DNA of 12,277 nt from contig DGBF01000210.1 of NCBI GenBank assembly GCA_002384725.1, forward strand, positions 3,649 through 15,925, given 5' to 3'. This stretch comes from Flavobacteriales bacterium UBA4011 (lineage in GTDB: Bacteria > Bacteroidota > Bacteroidia > Flavobacteriales_D > Crocinitomicaceae). Both the position numbers and the translations under genes were made by a program. Below the pieces are notes generated by a model, which saw nothing but the letters and a program-made list of their open reading frames with translations, searched no databases and was not told the DNA's origin. This document shows, piece after piece, positions 7,556 through 12,277 of the stretch (its first letter is position 1; every line of letters begins with the position of its first letter).

Positions 7556-7577
7556 TGTGCCAAGATTGTGCCAAGAT
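7556..7577. repeat. Exact 11-bp tandem direct repeat in the divergent promoter region (candidate operator)
   Basis: TGTGCCAAGAT occurs at 7556-7566 and again without spacing at 7567-7577. The period is about one helical turn, so both copies face the same side of the DNA. It lies midway between the minus-strand box at 7529-7536 and the plus-strand box at 7582-7589, which suits a shared operator. On the minus strand, bases 7573-7558 also fit a sigma-54 -24/-12 element with one mismatch (TGGCAC, then TGGCA where TTGCA is expected). Confidence 0.45.
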
Positions 7578-7581
7578 GAGT

Positions 7582-7589
7582 TAAATTTG
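7582..7589 (+). promoter_or_regulatory. -7 promoter-like box TAAATTTG for the 188-residue protein
   Basis: TAAATTTG is an exact TAnnTTTG match but ends only three bases before the ATG at 7593. If used, the transcript would be leaderless or nearly so. The -33 region is occupied by the tandem repeat and shows no TTTG. A chance match is possible. Confidence 0.35.
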
Positions 7590-7592
7590 TAG

Positions 7593-8159
7593 ATGCATTT
7601 TGTTGAACCTCATTTTCTTTGGAGAGATTTCTACGTAGCGGCGGAAGACCCTCAATCACCATTCTTTGGGAGAGAATATTCCGAATTTGAATTTGAACAC
7701 AAAATTTACAACTATGTCATTCATCCTCAATGGGATTCGATTGGCTCTGAAACGCTATTCATAAAGGTTTTGTATGTTGATTATGATGTCGAATATGCCA
7801 TTATTGAAATGATAGGTGAATGGAACGATGCAATAGAAAATGACATTATGACCTTCAAACGTGATATCATCGAACCAATTATGGGCGACGGGATCAATAA
7901 ATTTATCCTGATTGGCGAGAACGTGCTCAACTTTCATTATTCAGACGAGAGCTATTATGAAGAGTGGTTTGATGAATTGGAAGATGGCTGGGTCGCTATG
8001 ATCAATTTTCACGAACATGTATTACGAGAATTTTCGAGAATTCAATTGGATCAATATTTGTTCAACGGCGGCGAATTGAACGATATAGATTGGCGAACTT
8101 TTGCACCACATCAGTTTTACAGAACGGTGCAAAAGCTTGTAGATCATAGGTTGACATAA
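7593..8159 (+). CDS. Conserved hypothetical protein, 188 residues
   Basis: I recognise the general look of this protein as one found in other Bacteroidota but know no function for it. It has no signal peptide, no membrane helix and no cysteine. It is acidic and rich in aromatic residues, with dense charged and aromatic clusters such as HPQWDS, IGEWND, YYEEWFDELEDGW and NDIDWR. It is probably a soluble cytoplasmic protein. The ATG at 7593 is the only sensible start, since the next methionine is near residue 73 and the early sequence (FLWRDFYVAAED) looks integral to the fold. It is divergent from the DUF4836-like lipoprotein across a short region with a tandem repeat, and ends at a strong terminator hairpin. 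The long open frame and even composition make it a confident gene with an unknown job. Confidence 0.8.
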   Translation: MHFVEPHFLWRDFYVAAEDPQSPFFGREYSEFEFEHKIYNYVIHPQWDSIGSETLFIKVLYVDYDVEYAIIEMIGEWNDAIENDIMTFKRDIIEPIMGDGINKFILIGENVLNFHYSDESYYEEWFDELEDGWVAMINFHEHVLREFSRIQLDQYLFNGGELNDIDWRTFAPHQFYRTVQKLVDHRLT

Positions 8160-8162
8160 AAA

Positions 8163-8191
8163 AATCCCACAAGGACATTCCTTATGGGATT
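8163..8191. terminator. Bidirectional intrinsic terminator between convergent genes
   Basis: Arms AATCCCA (8163-8169) and TGGGATT (8185-8191) pair over 7 bp. After one C/A mismatch, AAGGA (8171-8175) pairs with TCCTT (8179-8183) around a three-base loop. An A-tract at 8158-8164 gives a U-run for minus-strand transcripts of the T9SS protein gene. Plus-strand transcripts see a weaker T-rich tail. It lies directly between the two stop codons. Confidence 0.85.
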
Positions 8192-8210
8192 CAATAATTT
8201 TATTTTAACC

Positions 8211-9086
8211 TTATCTCTGAATAGAAATAGTTTTAGAGTTCGCAACGTTATTTACAAAGAAGTGTACGACATACATACCGTTTTTCACATTCGAAGGAAT
8301 ACGAATCATTTCTTTGTTCAACCCAATATTTGAAGCATCCAATTGAGCTGAATAAGCGCTTCGACCACTCATATCAACTATGTTTACACTTGTTGCTCCG
8401 CTGATTAAAGATGAATACGTAAGGTAAACCATTGAATTATTAGGAGAAAAAGAAGCGTTGAAATCACTTACCATCGCTAAATTTACTTCGTCAACTCCAG
8501 CCGTGCTTCCTATTGGATGTACAGATGTATAAATTACATCTCCAGTATTTTGACCATTGTTATTTGCTTTATTGGTAGCAATATAAAAACGAATTGTTCC
8601 CGCATCTGCCGCAGGAGCTGTCCATGTCCACAGCCATGGATTTGTACCTGAAGAACTTGCAGTCGTGTTTCCAACATAGAATCTTCCACCTCCTGAAGAA
8701 GCTGCTGTTCCACCAGATGCATTTGCATTCAGTGTTCCAACAACATTATTAGATGCATCCAAAACAGTTGCTTGGAAACCTTTCTTTGCAGGTGAGCTGG
8801 CCATACTTAAAGCCAAGTTGTACGTTTGTCCAGGAGTATAATTTGATACTGGCATAGTTCCACTGGCAAAAACAAAAAGATTCTCAGGAGTTCCGTCTTG
8901 CACTGTGCCTGAATGACACGCTGTGCAATTCCCCTCACCAGGAGCACCGGTATTACCAGGTTGGGCCCCACTTGAAAAAATGTGGTTTGTTGTGTTTTTT
9001 TGAATTACAGAATCTCCTACTTTTTCCCATGACAACGTCAAAGAAATAGCAACTAAACCTGTAAATAATAAGTAATGTTTTTTCAT
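8211..9086 (-). CDS. T9SS-exported Reeler-like (choice-of-anchor V) protein with a CxxCH haem motif
   Basis: The 291-residue product has a signal peptide (about residues 1-20). After it comes GAPGEGNC54TACH58SG, the conserved opening of the choice-of-anchor V/Reeler-like domain, which contains a c-type haem motif. The domain continues with YTPGQTYN (83-90), KGFQATVLD (102-110), the WLWTWTAP block (151-158) and GDVIYTS (182-188). Residues about 205-291 form a T9SS type A sorting domain ending in NGMYVVHFF and KTISIQR, the signal for export across the outer membrane and attachment or release at the surface. A serine/glycine/asparagine-rich stretch (120-150) is typical of surface proteins. It is last in the four-gene minus-strand group, 51 bp after the small lipoprotein gene, and ends at a terminator. 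The haem motif next to surface export suggests a surface redox role, but binding is not proved. Confidence 0.85.
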   Translation of the reverse strand: MKKHYLLFTGLVAISLTLSWEKVGDSVIQKNTTNHIFSSGAQPGNTGAPGEGNCTACHSGTVQDGTPENLFVFASGTMPVSNYTPGQTYNLALSMASSPAKKGFQATVLDASNNVVGTLNANASGGTAASSGGGRFYVGNTTASSSGTNPWLWTWTAPAADAGTIRFYIATNKANNNGQNTGDVIYTSVHPIGSTAGVDEVNLAMVSDFNASFSPNNSMVYLTYSSLISGATSVNIVDMSGRSAYSAQLDASNIGLNKEMIRIPSNVKNGMYVVHFFVNNVANSKTISIQR

Positions 9087-9137
9087 ATGTTAGGAATTTT
9101 AATTTGCTTATTTATATATAAAATTAAGGGATTTGTA

Positions 9138-9506
9138 TCAATTATTTAATTTGCCTTGATTTATCCAGCAAGAGAAATGGTTGGCTAGACTATCTGCAAG
9201 TTTTGGCGCACCTTGTGGCATATTCGAAACCCCTCCTTCGTGACGAATTGCTTTTAAAATGTCACTTGCTCTAGCGCTAACTTGAGCATGTGTTTGCAGA
9301 TTCAACCCGCTTGTACCCGATCCATCATGACAACCGGAGGTAGAACAGTTCACATCGATTATTGTTTTAATCTTCGTCTGGTAAAATACCGTATCAGGAC
9401 AATTTACAGATAAGAAAGGCTCCGGAACTTTGTCTTTTTTGCACGAAGTAGGAAAGGTCAAATAGCCAAGTATTAAGATGGTAAATGCAATAAATTTTAG
9501 CTTCAT
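9138..9506 (-). CDS. Small lipoprotein with a CX4CH cytochrome c-like motif
   Basis: The 122-residue product starts with a lipoprotein signal ending FPTSC22KKDK, with C22 as the lipidation site. A single cytochrome c-like segment follows: IIDVNC54STSGC59H60DGSG has four residues between the cysteines instead of the usual two. MP at M96-P97 is a plausible sixth haem ligand in the usual place, and a final helix (LADSLANHFSCWINQG) closes the fold. C36 and C113 could form a disulfide. CSxSGCHDG-type motifs recur in Bacteroidota envelope proteins related to the planctomycete-type cytochromes, but whether haem is attached is unsettled. The start ATG overlaps the stop of the barrel gene by four bases, indicating translational coupling. 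As a lipoprotein it should sit on the outer membrane, inside or outside. Confidence 0.8.
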   Translation of the reverse strand: MKLKFIAFTILILGYLTFPTSCKKDKVPEPFLSVNCPDTVFYQTKIKTIIDVNCSTSGCHDGSGTSGLNLQTHAQVSARASDILKAIRHEGGVSNMPQGAPKLADSLANHFSCWINQGKLNN

Positions 9507-10375
9507 TTTCTTCTTATTTTAAAGTTACGAGAAATACTAAATCCTAATCGAAATTGACCTTTTAACCAATCGGATTGTGTTAATGCTATATACTGAACGT
9601 CGCCAAAGCCTCGAGCGTTGGTTAAGTTGATATGAAAATTATGACCATTGGTAACAAATTCAAAACCAAGGGCTAAACTATTCTTTGCATCTGGTCGAAA
9701 TCCGCTTGGTTCTATATTATGAAAGTACTCGGCTATAATGCCAATGCTCTTGTTGATCTTGAGATTCGCCGCTACGCCAACTGAGAAAATTCCGTTTGCA
9801 TCATTGGTCGCAACGTAGTTTCGATGCGTATATGTTGGCATTATGGCTAAACTCAAGCGATCACCAAATTTTCGTGTGACAACCATTTGAGTCGAATAAG
9901 CGAATCGTCTAGTAAAATCTGGCTCAAAATTCGCCACACTTTGAGGATCATCTATAGATTTCATATATGTTGCGTATAAATTGCCTATTACGGCAATAGA
10001 AACGGGCATCTTTTTTTCTGCATTTTGCGTTAAAAATCGTCCCTTAATGAAACCATCCAACAAGGATGTGTAGGGTAATCCAATTCCTTTGCTCCTGCCA
10101 ATACCGGCCATCCATTTATCGGCAAAGCCATATTCCATCGCCATCCGAATATCCGCTGCTTGGTCAAACCCGAATGCTTGCTGCACTCCTCCATTTGATC
10201 CAGCAAAATCTCCAAAACGGTGCTCAATTCTGTATTCCCACTGACGCTTTTGGAGTACTTCGGTAGAATGTGAATTTATAATTCGAGTCGAATTGAATGT
10301 TTCCGTTACATCTTGACCGAAACAAATTGAAGTTAAACCAACTCCAAAAAAAAGTAAAATTCTTTTCATAATCAT
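9503..10375 (-). CDS. Predicted outer-membrane beta-barrel protein, DUF5777-like
   Basis: The 290-residue product has a signal peptide (about 1-20, ending CFG before Q21). It then shows the DUF5777 opening TFNSTRIINSHSTEVL followed by the YRIEHRFGDF segment. The rest is a regular run of alternating amphipathic strands with turn motifs, ending in a strand-like GQFRLGFSISRNFKI, as expected for a barrel of roughly 12-14 strands. No enzyme motif is seen. The start ATG directly abuts the stop codon of the diheme cytochrome gene, with a second in-frame ATG six bases later, and its stop overlaps the next ATG. A barrel placed between haem-protein genes could act as a porin or as the sheath of a redox conduit; this is inference from context. 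The family name is from memory of conserved patterns, not a search. Confidence 0.78.
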   Translation of the reverse strand: MIMKRILLFFGVGLTSICFGQDVTETFNSTRIINSHSTEVLQKRQWEYRIEHRFGDFAGSNGGVQQAFGFDQAADIRMAMEYGFADKWMAGIGRSKGIGLPYTSLLDGFIKGRFLTQNAEKKMPVSIAVIGNLYATYMKSIDDPQSVANFEPDFTRRFAYSTQMVVTRKFGDRLSLAIMPTYTHRNYVATNDANGIFSVGVAANLKINKSIGIIAEYFHNIEPSGFRPDAKNSLALGFEFVTNGHNFHINLTNARGFGDVQYIALTQSDWLKGQFRLGFSISRNFKIRRK

Positions 10376-11428
10376 TTATTTCTCGGCCAATTGTCGAATG
10401 TACGCCATTAAATCATTTATCTGCACGTCGTTCATTTTATCCTTGGTATACCGTGGCATATATTGGTTTCTCCCAGCCATAGTATACGTGCCATAACGTA
10501 TAATCTGGTAGGCTGACTTATCTGAATATCCTTCCATATGATTCACAAACATTTGAGCGGATAACTTATCCGAGTCCAGTTTCAAAAAGGTAACTCGTCC
10601 GTCTTTATGACAAGACAAACAAGCATTGTTGTAAATAAATTTACCTGTTTCAGCATTTCCACCTTCACCGTACTTTCTTTTTTCTCTTGGCATGGCTTCA
10701 TCAAAATGAGCGGAATAGCCTTGAACGTACGATTTTTCCAATTCAATCAGAAGTTTCGCTTTTTCTTCAGCATCAAGTTGATTTACTAACCTTGCGTTCT
10801 TGATTTGATTGTTGGTCAGATTAACATCCATTATTGACAATTCCGTAGCCTTAAAATAATGCATAATTGCCTCTACTTCCCAATCTTTTAATGTTCGTCC
10901 TGCTGCGCAATATTTTGCACAAACTTGAATGGATTCAGGCAAGGACTTTTTTGCCTTTGTAATTATGTCACCATACTTTTTTATGTAATCGTCGTTGTAA
11001 AATGAGGTTCGGTTATAGATTCCCCAAAAGGTTGAAGCGGGTAGAAATGCAAGGTTGTTTTTTTGAGCATAAGCTAATCGACTTGCTGGATCTTGGTCAT
11101 TTGCATTTTCGAACTCTCGACCTAAATTGTGGCAATCGGTACACACAAAGTATGGACTAATTATTTTCGACTTTAGGAGTTTTCTTTTTAATTGTCCACT
11201 GCGAATGAGTTCTAAACCATATTTCGCTTTTAACGGATCTACCTTTTCGATAGTGTGGTTTAACTTCTCGCCGCCCAAAGAAAGTCGTACATCGTCCAAA
11301 CTGGTCAAAGGCATTTCAATTTTCTTGTATTCTCCGTCTTCATCTTTAGATTGGACAGAAAAAAGTCCAACCAAACTAAACAGAAAAAACACTCCAAATA
11401 ATTTCATCATGCATTTTGATTTCACCAT
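10376..11428 (-). CDS. Diheme c-type cytochrome, two domains
   Basis: The 350-residue product is exported by a signal peptide. Met7 or Met8 (11410 or 11407) may be the real start, since the ATG at 11428 overlaps a near-consensus -7 box. The N-terminal domain has C96TDCH100 after a KYGLELIRSG segment and ends with C170AKYC174AAGR, then WEVEAIMHYF. The C-terminal domain has GKFIYNNAC270LSCH274 with M317 or M324 (YMPRY) as candidate sixth ligand and a closing DLMAYIRQLAEK helix. This two-domain layout recalls TsdA thiosulfate dehydrogenases and SoxA, where a cysteine in the position of C170 ligates the first haem; I cannot confirm homology by eye. The protein should be periplasmic, since no lipobox is present. 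It is first in the operon with the beta-barrel and haem lipoprotein, which suggests electron transfer across the envelope. Confidence 0.85.
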   Translation of the reverse strand: MVKSKCMMKLFGVFFLFSLVGLFSVQSKDEDGEYKKIEMPLTSLDDVRLSLGGEKLNHTIEKVDPLKAKYGLELIRSGQLKRKLLKSKIISPYFVCTDCHNLGREFENANDQDPASRLAYAQKNNLAFLPASTFWGIYNRTSFYNDDYIKKYGDIITKAKKSLPESIQVCAKYCAAGRTLKDWEVEAIMHYFKATELSIMDVNLTNNQIKNARLVNQLDAEEKAKLLIELEKSYVQGYSAHFDEAMPREKRKYGEGGNAETGKFIYNNACLSCHKDGRVTFLKLDSDKLSAQMFVNHMEGYSDKSAYQIIRYGTYTMAGRNQYMPRYTKDKMNDVQINDLMAYIRQLAEK

Positions 11429-11435
11429 AAAGATA
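11428..11435 (-). promoter_or_regulatory. Possible -7 box (TATCTTTA) for the cytochrome/beta-barrel operon
   Basis: On the minus strand TATCTTTA differs from TAnnTTTG only at the last base. It overlaps the ATG at 11428, so if it is functional, translation must begin at 11410 or 11407, which also gives a cleaner signal peptide. No clear -33 element was seen. Confidence 0.3.
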
Positions 11436-11529
11436 AAAAATGAAATTGAAGAAAGGAATCTCTTGATGTCATTCGCTTAGCATTGAATTGTTGAAAAATG
11501 ATTAGTTTAGCGGAGACATTGAATTTCAG

Positions 11530-12093
11530 ATGAAAAAAAAGGAACTGCGTTCGGCGTTTAAAGAAAAAAGAAAAGAACTATCCCCAGGGAAATTAAGTTC
11601 ACTTTCAGAAGAAATTCTTGAACGAACATTAGCTACTTTCCAACTTGAAAAAAAGGTGGTGAGTATTTTCTTGCCTATTGAACGTCAACGAGAAATCAAT
11701 ACGTATTCCTTATGGGAAAAAATCCGAAGTTTTGAAGGACATGTTGCCGTGCCAAAAGTAAACGCACCCAAAGGAGATCTGAAGCATTATTTATTGACAA
11801 ACCATGCTCAGCTCGCCATTAGCGAATTCGGAATTCCTGAACCTCAAAACGGAAAAATAATCGCTGCCCACAAAATTGATGTGGTCATTGTACCTTTACT
11901 TTGTTTTGACGAGTCTGGTCACAGAGTAGGTTATGGTGGTGGTTTTTACGATCGTTTTCTGAAAAAATGTAATCCGCAATGTAAATTTATAGGATTGTCT
12001 CTTTTTCCTCCGGTGAAAAAAATAGATGACGTAACCAAGCAAGATATCAAGCTTCACGCATGTGTTACACCTACCCAAGTATATCGTTTCTAG
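11530..12093 (+). CDS. ygfA: 5-formyltetrahydrofolate cyclo-ligase (5,10-methenyl-THF synthetase)
   Basis: At 187 residues this is a full-length member of the family that uses ATP to convert 5-formyl-THF to 5,10-methenyl-THF, clearing a folate by-product that inhibits one-carbon enzymes. The lysine/arginine-rich N-terminus (K4, R7, K11 to R14 region) fits the substrate and phosphate site. IPEP (102-105) and the nucleotide-binding signature GYGGGFYDR (134-142) are clear, as is the VVIVPLLCFD strand before it. The protein is cytoplasmic. The ATG is followed by a run of eight A, which is in frame. It is divergent from the cytochrome operon across about 100 bp and is followed by an inverted repeat with a T-tract that probably ends its transcript. 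Unlike in proteobacteria, there is no room for a 6S RNA gene upstream. Confidence 0.95.
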   Translation: MKKKELRSAFKEKRKELSPGKLSSLSEEILERTLATFQLEKKVVSIFLPIERQREINTYSLWEKIRSFEGHVAVPKVNAPKGDLKHYLLTNHAQLAISEFGIPEPQNGKIIAAHKIDVVIVPLLCFDESGHRVGYGGGFYDRFLKKCNPQCKFIGLSLFPPVKKIDDVTKQDIKLHACVTPTQVYRF

Positions 12094-12108
12094 ATTGTTG
12101 GCATAACT

Positions 12109-12148
12109 TTTGAATTACAGTAGATATCCAGTTAATTCAAACTTTTTT
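12109..12148 (+). terminator. Probable intrinsic terminator after the folate cyclo-ligase gene
   Basis: TTTGAATTA (12109-12117) and TAATTCAAA (12133-12141) form a perfect 9-bp inverted repeat around a 15-base loop, followed by C and six T (12143-12148). It starts 16 bp after the stop codon. The stem is AT-rich, so it is weaker than usual, and an operator for the following gene is an alternative reading. Confidence 0.55.
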
Positions 12149-12172
12149 CTTAAATCACACGTATATACCGTT

Positions 12173-12277
12173 GTGAAATGGCTTTTGCTTCTTTCTTGGG
12201 TTTTATTAAGTTCCGTTTTGCGCGTTCCAAAAGGTAAAGGAACCTTTGGTGTTTGTGTCTCTTATCAAGCGACTGGT
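12173..12277 (+). CDS. Start of an unidentified, probably exported protein (runs off the window)
   Basis: A frame with GTG at 12173 stays open to the window edge (35 codons). It would begin MKWLLLLSWVLLSSVLRV, a plausible signal peptide, followed by PKGKGTFGVCVSYQATG. The frame has no in-frame ATG before the edge. The ATG at 12179 in another frame closes after 20 codons. No consensus promoter is visible in the short gap after the terminator, and I cannot assign a family from so little sequence. Confidence 0.4.
   Translation, partial: MKWLLLLSWVLLSSVLRVPKGKGTFGVCVSYQATG

Noticed and set aside
9087..9137. AT-only inverted repeat (AATTTTA/TAAAATT) between the small lipoprotein and T9SS genes as a terminator
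   Set aside because: The stem has no G-C pair and there is no clean T-tract, so in this AT-rich spacer it is likely chance.
10907..10919. CAKYC in the diheme cytochrome as a third haem site
   Set aside because: It has CX3C spacing and lacks the following histidine, so it cannot be a standard c-type haem motif.
11436..11529. Regulatory RNA (6S-like or riboswitch) upstream of the folate cyclo-ligase gene
   Set aside because: The gap is about 100 bp, shows no stable hairpins or known conserved core, and also has to hold the divergent promoter.
11532..11541. Run of eight A at the start of the folate cyclo-ligase gene as a phase-variation tract
   Set aside because: The tract is short, encodes the normal MKKK start, and a cytosolic housekeeping enzyme is an unlikely target.

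Overview
The window reads as an AT-rich chromosomal segment of a member of the Bacteroidota, most likely Flavobacteriales or a close relative. The support is a C-terminal type IX secretion (T9SS) sorting domain on one protein, several Bacteroidota-type -7 promoter boxes (TAnnTTTG), lipoproteins with short lipobox signals, an absence of clear Shine-Dalgarno sites, and Bacteroidota-style versions of YidD, MsrB and a DUF5777-like beta-barrel protein. I see no tRNA, rRNA, CRISPR array, insertion sequence or phage gene.

Left part (1-4277, + strand): the 3' end of a protein with two 4Fe-4S binding motifs, then a three-gene glycosyltransferase group. It holds a DPM1-like GT2 enzyme (polyprenyl-phosphate sugar synthase type), a CesA-like processive GT2 fused to a signal peptide and an exported carboxypeptidase-regulatory-like domain, and a polytopic GT-C enzyme of the kind that uses lipid-linked sugars. 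Together they look like a small pathway that makes a lipid-linked sugar and uses it for an envelope glycoconjugate.

Middle part (4274-8159): housekeeping and envelope genes in alternating orientation. These are yidD (-), an SLT-type lytic transglycosylase (+), msrB (-), a DUF4836-like lipoprotein (-) and a conserved 188-residue protein of unknown function (+). Two convergent pairs share exactly the four bases TTAA at their stop codons. The divergent region between the lipoprotein and the 188-residue protein carries an exact 11-bp tandem repeat flanked by outward-facing promoter-like boxes.

Right part (8211-11428, - strand): a compact four-gene group, in transcription order a diheme c-type cytochrome, a predicted outer-membrane beta-barrel (DUF5777-like), a small lipoprotein with a CX4CH haem-like motif, and a surface-directed T9SS protein with a CxxCH motif in a Reeler-like/choice-of-anchor V domain. 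The first three genes abut or overlap. Periplasmic haem protein, barrel, haem lipoprotein and secreted haem protein in one operon suggest an envelope-spanning redox or electron-transfer module. This is the most interesting part of the window.

The end (11530-12277, +) holds 5-formyltetrahydrofolate cyclo-ligase with a probable intrinsic terminator, then the start of an unidentified, probably exported protein that runs off the window.
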